Assembly (NCBI GenBank): GCA_963732225.1
Contig: CAVSYR010000004.1
Location: 1 to 64,000 of the forward strand
DNA from: VRUE01 sp963732225
GTDB taxonomy: Bacteria; Actinomycetota; Thermoleophilia; Solirubrobacterales; 70-9
Direction of reading: 5' to 3'
Length of the DNA: 64,000 bases
Made by a program: the position numbers and the translations under genes
The notes under the pieces: generated by a model
The model's input: the letters and a program-made list of their open reading frames with translations, nothing else
Database searches by the model: none
What the model was told of the DNA's origin: nothing
Part shown: piece after piece, positions 44,570 through 52,536 of the stretch
Layout: every line of letters starts with the position of its first letter
How positions within the stretch are numbered: the first letter of the stretch is position 1

Positions 44570-46390
44570 CTAGGGAGCGGTGCGCAAACCATTGATCATG
44601 GAGTGTGCTTCGGTGACACCGCCGCCGCGGGACCAGCGGGTCAGCACTTCGGCGATGACGTCATTGATCTCGTTCCAGGGGATCAGGTCAGCAATCACCG
44701 CCCGTATCCACGGTGCCTTGTTGTTGAGAAGCCAGACCCCGCAGGGCATCGGCATCGGTCGGGGTGCCGTGTCTTGAGTGCCGCGACGATGGCTTCGCGG
44801 GTGAAGGTTGAGGTGCCAGCGACGATCGATCCCTCGAGCTCCCCGAGCAACAGGCAAAAGCGCAGGCCTTGTTTGCGGGCAAACGCGTTGACCTCGATCG
44901 TGGCTTTGGCGAGGTCGGCGGCGGGGGCCGATTCGGGCGAAGAGATGGCGCTGGGCCTGGATCGCATTTCTGGCATCGAGCGGAACCGGGACGCTGGCAG
45001 CCGAGCATGCTTCGCGCAGTTGCTGGGCGGCGTCGTCATCGGCGACCGAGAGCCAGAAGATGGGCCGGTTGTTTGCCTCCCCGTAGCTGCGCAACAACCG
45101 CAGCCAAGGTCCGAATGAGGTCTTGCCGCCGACGGGCAGGACGTAGAGGCCATCGAGCTCAGGGCTCTCGCCGTCGATCGCAAGCCGGCGCCGCATGCGC
45201 TCGAAGAAGAGTCGATCGCCCTCGCCCTCTACCAGGAGCAGGGAAGTGGCGAAGGCCATCTCAGCTCCGTGGCCGGTGAGCAGGGCGGTGTTGATCTGGC
45301 GCCTCGATGTCTCTTGGACCGGACGCGGCTCGAAAAAGTGGTGCTTGCGGACGAGGACAACCTCTCCATAGCTGGCCTCGTCGACGAGCACCGGACTGTG
45401 GGTCGAGACCAGAAGCCGATCAGAGGTCGAACGCAGAAGGCGGGCGAGGGTGCGCTGGGCGGATGGGTGCAAAAAGGCCTCGGGCTCCTCGATCGCCAGG
45501 ATCCATTCGACGTCGGGAGAGGAGCCCCCAGCGCGGTTGATGGCAACCTCGAGCAGGGACTGCAATCCGGAGCCGACGTCGATCGCATCGACACCGTCTT
45601 TGTCGTGATCACCGGTGACGAGTCGGATCGCTGTGTTGTCGGCGACCCACTCGATAAGGGAGCGGGCGTCGATCTCCGGGCCGAGGTTGGCCTTAAGGGC
45701 GAGGCCCGGGGGTATCGCGCCGTCCATCTCTTCCCAGAGCGGCCCCACGAGTTCGTCGGAGACGCGCTTGATGTCAGCCAGCGCTTTCTTGATTGCAGTC
45801 GACTGGGCCGGTGCCTTGCCGCGCCGAGTGTGCAGGGCGCGGCTCTCGAGCCTGGCGATCGCGGCCGCGCGGAGAGCACCGCGAAAGGTCTCGGAGGTAG
45901 CGTCGCGGGAAGCCGGGATCAAGGTGAACGCAGTGGCGGTTCTGAGCTCCTCGAAGAGGCCCAGGCCGAGCTGGCGATTGCGCTCGTCTTTGGCCTCGCC
46001 TTGGCGCGGCGGCCCGACGTTCAGCCTCACCTCTCCCGAGGCTTTGATGGTCATGCGCAGATCGACGACTTCGCCCTCTCCTGGATACGGGCGGCGAGTG
46101 CGCCCATCGGCGATTGCGACGCCGACCGTGAGGCGCCGGGCGCGCTTGCCGACTGAGCGTGCGGGGAGCAGGAGCTCGGTCTCGGTAGGGCTGAGATCGA
46201 CTCGACCCGAGAGTGTTTTCGGGTCCGCCTCGTTTAAAAACCAATCAAGGATGCGGAGGATCGAGGTCTTGCCGGCGTTGTTTGGCCCGACCAAGAGCGT
46301 CAGGCCATCACCCAGCCGCAGGCTCGTTTCCTCGAAGCCACGCAAACTTGCGATCGCAACGTGGGTCAAGCGGTATTTGGGCGCGCTCAT
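44570..46390 (-). CDS. OLD-family ATPase with TOPRIM nuclease domain (defence-associated)
   Basis: 606 residues. N-terminal AAA/ABC ATPase: LRGFEETSLRLGDGLTLLVG, Walker A GPNNAGKT (35-42), Walker B LAIEEPEAFLHP, H-loop VSTHSP. TOPRIM domain: Glu in LLLVEGEGDRLFFERM, then VLPVGGKTSFGPWL, Asp-x-Asp in LSVADDDAAQQL, and, in a shifted frame, LLGELEGSI. Between about 44945 and 44755 the frame changes and returns, and that segment makes good sense only in the second frame. OLD nucleases act in phage defence, alone or with helicases (Gabija). It starts 3 bases after the HamB-like stop, so it is operonic. Confidence 0.85.
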   Translation of the reverse strand: MSAPKYRLTHVAIASLRGFEETSLRLGDGLTLLVGPNNAGKTSILRILDWFLNEADPKTLSGRVDLSPTETELLLPARSVGKRARRLTVGVAIADGRTRRPYPGEGEVVDLRMTIKASGEVRLNVGPPRQGEAKDERNRQLGLGLFEELRTATAFTLIPASRDATSETFRGALRAAAIARLESRALHTRRGKAPAQSTAIKKALADIKRVSDELVGPLWEEMDGAIPPGLALKANLGPEIDARSLIEWVADNTAIRLVTGDHDKDGVDAIDVGSGLQSLLEVAINRAGGSSPDVEWILAIEEPEAFLHPSAQRTLARLLRSTSDRLLVSTHSPVLVDEASYGEVVLVRKHHFFEPRPVQETSRRQINTALLTGHGAEMAFATSLLLVEGEGDRLFFERMRRRLAIDGESPELDGLYVLPVGGKTSFGPWLRLLRSYGEANNRPIFWLSVADDDAAQQLREACSAASVPVPLDARNAIQAQRHLFARIGPRRRPRQSHDRGQRVCPQTRPALLPVARGARGIDRRWHLNLHPRSHRRGTQDTAPRPMPMPCGVWLLNNKAPWIRAVIADLIPWNEINDVIAEVLTRWSRGGGVTEAHSMINGLRTAP

Positions 46391-46393
46391 TCT

Positions 46394-49384
46394 CTACCTG
46401 GATTCACCGTTATGGGATTTACGCATGCCATCGAGTAGCGGCTGGAAATCGAAGTCGAGCGGCCTGTGATCGGCGCCGCGAACGATCGCGATCAATCTCT
46501 CGGGTGGCTGGGCGCGCAACCAGTGCTCGATTTTCGTCGTCTCGCTTGCCTCGGCGGAGGAGAGAAAGGCACGTGACAGGCGGGAGGCGTCGGTGCGCTC
46601 AAAGTTCTGGCGGGTGAGGTTGAGGGCGGCGAGGTCGGGAACCCCAGCGTCGACGAGGTAGGCGAGCGTGTTGATCTCGTTGCCGTAATCGATGTCGCGC
46701 TTCTCGGCCTCCTCGACCACAAAGCGGTCCATGGCGTAGAGACCCCAGGGAAGGATGTATTGGATGCGCGAGTACAGCAGCCTGATCAGCTTCTCGAGGG
46801 TGTCCTCGCGCTCGGTGCGACCCAGATCGGTGAACGGCTTACCCCGACACCATTCCTCGACCAGGTCAGAGTAGATGCCGCTCAACCGTTCACCCTCGAG
46901 CTCGGACATGCGGGCCAGCACGGGGCCGAGGATGAACTTGAGTTGCTTGAAGTTGATCTGCGGGCCGTGCAGAACTTCGTTGAATCGCTTGAGTTTCCAG
47001 CTCTCCAGCTCCCGTACGTAGCGCCGAAGCTTGGAGAGCGTCGAGATCGAGAGACCAAGTTCGGCGACGAGCTCGACGGAGGCGGAGTCGGGCTCGGCGA
47101 GGTAGGTTTCGAGCACCTCGTGCTGCTGTCGCATCAGGCGGCGACCGAATTCGCGATCGGACTCGGCCATCTGGGTGGCGGCGAAGGTGGAGTCGAAGTA
47201 GTCGGCGGAGTTCACCTCGATCTGGGTCGCTTTGGCGTGGGCAAGACCGACCCGCAGCAAGTTGACGATCCCCTGGGTGCGGCGCGGGAGCTCCTCGGTG
47301 CCCTCGGTGCTGGCCAGCATCTCGAGGCTGAGGTCGCCAGCCTCCATCTCCTCGCGGATCGCCACGATGCCGCTTGCCAGAGCACTACGAACCGGCGGAA
47401 TCGCTTTGATCTCGGGGTTCGTATAGGGGGCGAGATCGCCACCGGCATGCTCGAGGCGGAGGCCCTGGTCGAAGAGAATCACCTGACCCTCGTGGTCGTA
47501 GCCCGGACGGCCGGCCCGGCCGGCGATGTTCCAGAACGCCCGAGGAGTCACGGGTCGGAAGGTGGAGCGGACACCGGCTTCGAAACTCGGGCTGCGGATC
47601 GCGAGGGTTTCGACAATCACGGTCGAGAAGGGGAAGTTGACGCCTTCGGCCAAGGTCGTCGTCGCAACGACGTAGCGGATCACGTTGGCCTTGATCGCCT
47701 GCTCCACCGCTTCCCTCACGCGCGGCGGCAGGCCGGCGTGGTGGTAGGCGACGCGGTCGCGGAGCATCTCGCGGAGAGGGACCTCCGGGTACATCTCTCG
47801 CTCGAGCCGGGAGTCGAGGCGCTTCGTCACGGATAGGGCGAGCTCCTCCTCGCCGAGAGGCCGGTGCTCCTGGGAGTCGTGGAGGTGCTCTTGCAAGGCG
47901 GCGGCGACCGACTCGGCAGTGCCCGGGCCCTCAGCGATGATCAAGAGCGGCCCTGCGGCGGATACCTTGCCCGCCAGCTGGACCAGACGCTTGCGGCCGC
48001 TGCTCTCGATTCCGCGCTCGAAGAGCCTGATCGAGGTTCCGTCCATGTATTCGATCAAGCCCCTGTTGCGGTTGCCCTCCTTTCGCACCCGGTAGACGCC
48101 GACTTTCATCCTCGTCGAGCGGTCCTCGAGAAGCGCCGATCCCGGCCGCGAGCCGATCCAGTCGGTGATGTCCTCGATGTTGGGCGCGACCGCAGAGAGC
48201 AGCACGTAGCGAGCGCCCTCGGGGAGAGCGTGGCGCAGGCGCGCCAGGTAGAGCTCGAGGAGGGCGCCCCGCGTGCCTTCCTCGAGGTGGTGGGCCTCGT
48301 CGACGATGACCAAGGAAACTTCGCCCAGAAAAGAGGCACCAATTCGCAGCAGCATGTCGGCCTTCTCAGGGGTGAGGACAAGGACCTGGGAGCCGGCTAT
48401 CGCCCCCTCCTCGCCCGCGTCCAGGGCAGCGAGCTGCGGCGTCACCGAAGTCACCTCGATCCCCAGCTCTTCAAAGGTGTCTGCGAGATCGGAGGAAACC
48501 TGAGAGACGAGGGCGCGGGTGGGAACCAGGTAGAGGACCCTGCCGCCGGGGTTTTCGCTCAGGGCGTTGAGGATGACGAGGCGCGAGAGGAAGGTCTTGC
48601 CCGTGCCGGTCGGCGCCGCGAGTCCCCAAGCGTCGTTTGCGGGGTCGAGGATTCCACCTTTCACCGCTGCGGCCTGGGCGCCCCAGAGCTCTGGGGGGAA
48701 ACCGATATGTCGCAGCGGTCCGGCGACGGCGCTCGGAGCATGGCGGCGAGTGGCGAGGTCCGAGCGCCGGCCGACGATTTTGGAGAAGGCCCTGACCTCG
48801 CTGAGGTTCATCCCCGCGTTGAGGCGGGAGGCAGCTTGCGCCAGCGCCTTTTCGTGAGTGGGGAGATCGTCGGAGACGGAGTGCTCGTAGCGAGCGAGAC
48901 CGAGGGCGTCCTCGGCAGCCGCGTGGGGCAAGAGTGCCGCGAACTCAGGGTCGGTCCCATTGGTGGTGACGATGTCGGAAGCGAGGGAACTGAAGGGTCC
49001 TTCGCGGCGGAAGAACTGGCCGAGGAACTCCGGCCCCTCGCCGGTTGAGTAGACGGCCGCTGCCATCATCGGCTGATCAGCGAGCTCGTAGAGGAGTGCG
49101 GCTCGCAAGCGCTCATGCGACGCGCTTTCTGCGAGGTCTCCCAGGGTGAGCAGCTCCGCGACCTCGGCGGCGCGCAGGACGACGTCGGTCCCGTCGCCTC
49201 GCTCCCACGCGGGGGCGCTGGCAAGAACCGCCTCGACCAACTGCTCGAGGCGATCCGCTCGCTGCGGATCGAGGATCGCCTCCTGATCAAGGCGATAGGT
49301 CGCCAGCGAGCGGCGAACTTCGGTCAGGTCCTCGTGGAGGCTGGGCTCAGCCAGCGATTCGCGAATTTGCTCGGCTGAGAACAT
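46394..49384 (-). CDS. Superfamily-2 helicase, HamB-like
   Basis: 996 residues from the ATG at 49384. RecA-1: Walker A APTGTGKT (257-264), LVPTRALVSQVSSDL, LTPEKADML, DEAH (362-365) and the SAV motif (LLSAVAPNIEDITDWIG). RecA-2: HHAGLPPRVREAVEQAIKAN, ATTTLAEGVNFPFSTVIVET, NIAGRAGRPGYDHEGQVILF. A long C-terminal winged-helix and helical domain (about 650-996) and an all-helical N-terminal domain of 200 residues flank them. The layout is that of HamB, the helicase that couples to a HamA nuclease. The TGATG overlap with the HamA-like gene supports tight translational coupling. Confidence 0.8.
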   Translation of the reverse strand: MFSAEQIRESLAEPSLHEDLTEVRRSLATYRLDQEAILDPQRADRLEQLVEAVLASAPAWERGDGTDVVLRAAEVAELLTLGDLAESASHERLRAALLYELADQPMMAAAVYSTGEGPEFLGQFFRREGPFSSLASDIVTTNGTDPEFAALLPHAAAEDALGLARYEHSVSDDLPTHEKALAQAASRLNAGMNLSEVRAFSKIVGRRSDLATRRHAPSAVAGPLRHIGFPPELWGAQAAAVKGGILDPANDAWGLAAPTGTGKTFLSRLVILNALSENPGGRVLYLVPTRALVSQVSSDLADTFEELGIEVTSVTPQLAALDAGEEGAIAGSQVLVLTPEKADMLLRIGASFLGEVSLVIVDEAHHLEEGTRGALLELYLARLRHALPEGARYVLLSAVAPNIEDITDWIGSRPGSALLEDRSTRMKVGVYRVRKEGNRNRGLIEYMDGTSIRLFERGIESSGRKRLVQLAGKVSAAGPLLIIAEGPGTAESVAAALQEHLHDSQEHRPLGEEELALSVTKRLDSRLEREMYPEVPLREMLRDRVAYHHAGLPPRVREAVEQAIKANVIRYVVATTTLAEGVNFPFSTVIVETLAIRSPSFEAGVRSTFRPVTPRAFWNIAGRAGRPGYDHEGQVILFDQGLRLEHAGGDLAPYTNPEIKAIPPVRSALASGIVAIREEMEAGDLSLEMLASTEGTEELPRRTQGIVNLLRVGLAHAKATQIEVNSADYFDSTFAATQMAESDREFGRRLMRQQHEVLETYLAEPDSASVELVAELGLSISTLSKLRRYVRELESWKLKRFNEVLHGPQINFKQLKFILGPVLARMSELEGERLSGIYSDLVEEWCRGKPFTDLGRTEREDTLEKLIRLLYSRIQYILPWGLYAMDRFVVEEAEKRDIDYGNEINTLAYLVDAGVPDLAALNLTRQNFERTDASRLSRAFLSSAEASETTKIEHWLRAQPPERLIAIVRGADHRPLDFDFQPLLDGMRKSHNGESR

Positions 49385-50205
49385 CAGGGCGTCTCCGTCT
49401 CCAGCAGCCCGAACGTCGCCGTGACCACCTCGGGCAGCTCGGCCACGCAAAGGACGTCGACGTCGAAGGACTTTTTGTTCTTGCGGGTCGCGAGAACCCC
49501 TACCTCATCATCATCGCTGGTCGAGCGGTCGATCACGCAGAAGCCGGCGTACTGGATCTTGCGGGCAGCGTGAGGGCGCAGGGAGCGCCGGATCACCTCC
49601 GCCTCGGCAGCGTCGACGACGTCCATGCGCTCCTCGATCAGCGCCAGATCGAATTCGAGGTCACGGCGCCGGTACTTGTTGAGCGAGTCGAAGAGCTTGG
49701 CGAAGCAAACCGTGTCGTGGCCGGCCGGCAGCCCGTCGGCTTCGGTCTTCATGCTCGATTTCACCTCGGCGAAGACGAACTCGGTGGGGTCCGTGCCCGG
49801 CCTGAAGAAGAGTAGGTCCATCTTGTTGGCGTTGGCGTTCTCGGTGGTCAGCATTCTTAGCTTGCTGTAGAGCAGCTGCAGGCCGAGGATTTCCTCGCCG
49901 TAAACGCCTGCGATGATCTCGCCGAAATGCGACTCGCGGAAACTCTCGGCGAGAGGCAGTTTCAGCAGCACTTTGCCGACCGCATCCAAAAAGAAACCGC
50001 CTTTGAAGAGCTCGGCGATCTCGGCGGGACTCTTATAGAAGTAGGGGAGACGATCGGCCATGTAGGCCTCAAGGGTCGATGCCTCGCTCTCGCGAAGCAG
50101 TTCGGCGCGGTACACCGAACGCTGAACCTCCTGTCCATCGAAGCCAAGCTGCAAGCGGCCAGCGTGGAGGAATTGCCCGAGTCCACTTTCGCCACTGTGC
50201 GTCAT
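49384..50205 (-). CDS. PD-(D/E)XK nuclease-like protein, HamA-like (DUF1837 type)
   Basis: 273 residues. The candidate active site is E96 (SHFGEIIAG), E104/E105 (VYGEEILGLQLLYSKL), K115, D130 (NKMDLLFFRPG) and E147-x-K149 (FVFAEVKSS), a PD-(D/E)XK-type order. HamA (DUF1837) proteins have the same H...E...D...E-x-K layout and a following helicase. The C-terminal third has a beta-rich domain with no named motif. By family it would cut DNA only when the helicase partner senses phage DNA. Identity to HamA is by motif order and operon, not by alignment. Confidence 0.65.
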   Translation of the reverse strand: MTHSGESGLGQFLHAGRLQLGFDGQEVQRSVYRAELLRESEASTLEAYMADRLPYFYKSPAEIAELFKGGFFLDAVGKVLLKLPLAESFRESHFGEIIAGVYGEEILGLQLLYSKLRMLTTENANANKMDLLFFRPGTDPTEFVFAEVKSSMKTEADGLPAGHDTVCFAKLFDSLNKYRRRDLEFDLALIEERMDVVDAAEAEVIRRSLRPHAARKIQYAGFCVIDRSTSDDDEVGVLATRKNKKSFDVDVLCVAELPEVVTATFGLLETETP

Positions 50206-50558
50206 AGGCCGCGGATCACCGGTCCCGCGCCAGTATGCGTCCTGAGCTTAGGCACCATGCCCTAGGCCAAATACTTTCAGGTCTCGGCGCAGGCGGCCTT
50301 GAGTACGCGTTCGCGGCTGGTCGCGTTACGGTTAGTCATAGTTTCAATTTTCCATGTTATGCAATTTCGTCGGCTACTTCTCAACTTGTGCCTGAAATCG
50401 TTAGGATAGTTGGCAAGTTGGCAGGGCGCTCTCTAGAGTAGAGGCCGCCTAACGGGCAAAATACGGTAGGTGTGCGTTCTTTTTTCTCGACGGAACTCGG
50501 GTCGATGGACGCCACCGCCCCGATTCAAGAACTCAGCGAGGAAACGAAAGGAGCAGAG
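50206..50558. other. Promoter region of the HamA-HamB-OLD operon
   Basis: AT-richer around 50320-50440 (for example tagtttcaattttccatg). Divergent promoters for HamA-like (left) and DUF2188 (right) must lie here. No clear operator was recognised. Confidence 0.45.
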
Positions 50559-50816
50559 ATGGGAGAAGGCAACGATTCAGACCGACACGTGGTTCCGAAC
50601 AAGGAGCGAGGGGGCTGGGATGTCGTCAAAGAGAGGCATGGGCGCTCGAGTGCCCATACATCGCGCAAGGACGAAGCCGTCGACCGGGCTCGGGAGATCA
50701 TCGGGAACCTGGGCGGAGGCGAGATCCGGATCCACGACAAGGGCGGCAAGTTCATCGATTCCGACACGGTCAAGGGGCCGAAGCGGGGCGAGTCGCCGGC
50801 ACGCGACAGGAAGTAG
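50559..50816 (+). CDS. DUF2188 protein, copy 2
   Basis: 85 residues from the ATG at 50559, which follows AAAGGAG at seven bases. RHVVPNKERGGWDVVKERHG, SAHTSRKDEAVDRAREIIGN, GGGEIRIHDKGGKFIDSDTV are typical: W-x-V, K-x-E-A, and the R-I-H-D...I end. Short, basic, probably cytosolic. It is followed at 8 bases by a small membrane protein. Confidence 0.75.
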   Translation: MGEGNDSDRHVVPNKERGGWDVVKERHGRSSAHTSRKDEAVDRAREIIGNLGGGEIRIHDKGGKFIDSDTVKGPKRGESPARDRK

Positions 50817-50823
50817 CGGGGCG

Positions 50824-51012
50824 ATGCCTCCGCAACGAGAGCCAACCGAGGCATCTCGCCTAATCGCCCACGTGCTCGTCGGTGCGGCCGGGGCTTATGC
50901 GTTCAGGCGGACGGGGGCGACCGGAGGCATCGTTGGCGCGATCCTCGGCATCCTCGTCCACGAGGCGTTTGATGCGCCTGTGGCGCGGGCGCTATCCGAA
51001 CTTGGTGCGTGA
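50824..51012 (+). CDS. Small membrane protein, 62 aa
   Basis: MPPQREPTEASRLIAH, then LVGAAGAYAFRRTGATGGIV and GAILGILVHEAFDAPVARAL. Two weak transmembrane segments with a Gly/Ala face. It follows DUF2188 by seven bases in the same direction. It could be a toxin-like small membrane protein, but there is no family match. Confidence 0.5.
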   Translation: MPPQREPTEASRLIAHVLVGAAGAYAFRRTGATGGIVGAILGILVHEAFDAPVARALSELGA

Positions 51013-51369
51013 GCGATGCGCAAGGAGAGCGCAGCTATCGGGAGTCGGAGCTAACCAATCTCATGCTGTCGGTCCTTGATGGCCCGAGCGAAATCGCTCG
51101 CGTCTTTTTCGGACTCGATGCGCGGCGGATCGTGGCTAGTTGCTTTGAGACCTCGCCGATCAACGCATCGGCGTTGTCGGGAGCCTCTGCGCGCTTCCTC
51201 AGCGAGTCACGTCGGCTGCGGGCAGGGCGACATCTCGGCTATCGAGCGCGGTCAGGGTCTCTCTACGCCACTCTCCGACGCCCAGCTGAAGAAGCTCTTC
51301 AAAGCCCTGGACCTGAAGGACGAGACGCAGTTGCGAGCATTCCTCGGCTGGTGGCAGAGCAGTGCTTGA
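51009..51369 (+). pseudogene. Possible XRE-type small protein (frame-broken)
   Basis: The 3' half reads GQGDISAIERGQGLSTPLSD, AQLKKLFKALDLKDETQLRA, FLGWWQSSA, like the second half of a HTH_3 domain. The 5' half in another frame reads MSDAQGERSYRESELTNLML, SVLDGPSEIARVFFGLDARR. It overlaps the previous gene by four bases. A frame change near 51225 is needed. Weak call. Confidence 0.3.
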
Positions 51370-51391
51370 GTACACAGCCCCAGTCACCAGG

Positions 51392-51887
51392 CTAGGCGAA
51401 GCTCAGTCGCCTTCCAAGTGCCCACACTCGTGCAGGAGGGCGCATGGGACGGATACCGAGGAGGCTCGTGAGGTCGCCTCGTTTGGTCGCGGTTGCCGCA
51501 GCCTCCAGTAGCTCACTTGCGAATTCTTCCAATGCGCCTCGGTGACTGCCTCCAATAGCTTCCGCAAGCTGTTCGAATCGACTTTCCAGCGCCGTTACAA
51601 GCTGCGTCCGTTCGTGCGGCAGGAGAGGCTCGGATGGTTTCACCGATGGCTGCATTCAGCTGTTCAATGCGCTCGTAGGTCTCGGAGGTGACTACCTCCC
51701 TCGTCATCGGGAAGAAGTAGATGCTTCTCTCCCCGGTGCCGACGAGCTCAGAGGTCAGACGGCCGTCCCGTTCAAGCCGTTTGCAGCGCTTATAGACGGT
51801 GTCGCGACTTGCATTTATCCTGTTGGCCAGTTGGCGCGTTGTTAATCCTCCCACCGCTTCAATGGCTTTTACGATCTGCGCGTCCAC
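51392..51887 (-). pseudogene. Winged-helix regulator (frame-broken)
   Basis: GTG at 51887. VDAQIVKAIEAVGGLTTRQL, ANRINASRDTVYKRCKRLER, DGRLTSELVGTGERSIYFFP form a MarR/ArsR-type winged HTH. After a frame change near 51650 it resumes ESRFEQLAEAIGGSHRGALE, EFASELLEAAATATKRGDL. The upstream region carries two tandem copies of a 15-bp repeat at 21-bp spacing, probably its own operator. Confidence 0.6.
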
Positions 51888-51954
51888 GGTTCGAGGGTAG
51901 GCGCCTATCCGGACACACCAGTCCTTCTTGACTATGGGTGGGTTCCGGTTGCAT

Positions 51955-51990
51955 TGTTGGTACGACAACTACTGCTGTTGGTATGACAAC
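51955..51990. promoter_or_regulatory. Tandem operator TGTTGGTAYGACAAC, two copies
   Basis: TGTTGGTACGACAAC (51955-51969) and TGTTGGTATGACAAC (51976-51990), start-to-start 21 bp, two helical turns. Each half has GTTG...CAAC symmetry. It lies 68 bases upstream of the winged-helix gene and 113 bases before the divergent DUF2188 gene. Confidence 0.65.
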
Positions 51991-52102
51991 AACTGCAACT
52001 GTGTGCTCTTTGAGTATTCGGTATTGACGCTGCCCAAACTGGGCATAGCCTCTGCCTCCGCTGAGTTCTCAGCAATCAAGCGACGAGACGAGGAAGACAC
52101 CG

Positions 52103-52326
52103 ATGGCAAGAGGTTGGGTACACACGGTTCACAAGCAAGACGCCTGGGTAGTTGAGGTCGAGAGTGAGGGTGAGCTCTCTCGGCACGAGACCAAAGAGGA
52201 AGCGGATCGAGGCCTGGTGAGGCGGCGAGGCCCCCACGACGCACCAAGCACGTGATCCATCACATCGACGGCACGATTGCGGAACGAAACAGCTACGGCA
52301 ACCACCCCCATCCGCTAGTGGGGTGA
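52103..52326 (+). pseudogene. DUF2188 protein, copy 3 (frame-broken)
   Basis: Begins MARGWVHTVHKQDAWVVEVE, SEGELSRHETKEEADR, then after a 1-nt frame change near 52210 ends TKHVIHHIDGTIAERNSYGN. The W-x-V, K-x-E-A and HVIHhIDGTI..N.YG elements mark DUF2188. It is divergent from the winged-helix regulator across the tandem operator. Confidence 0.55.
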
Positions 52327-52536
52327 GGTGGCGGAAGGCGACTCGGGGCCGGTTCCAACGCGGGTGGTCGTGACGTCGGCGTGCCTGAATGAGGAGCTAG
52401 CGACCGATGGTCTACACCGAAGAAGTCACATGAGCGGCGGCAAGGTTCACCAGCACAACCTGATACTACAACCTGCTGGCGCTGCCGAGCTTCTACGGGT
52501 GAGGACAGGGCAGCACTATGAGGGAGACATGCAAGC

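Noticed and set aside
46394..49384. Gabija (GajB-type UvrD helicase) instead of HamB for the helicase
   Set aside because: The motifs are those of an SF2 DEAH-box helicase with the ATTTLAEGVNFP/RAGRPG pattern, not of a UvrD-like SF1 helicase.
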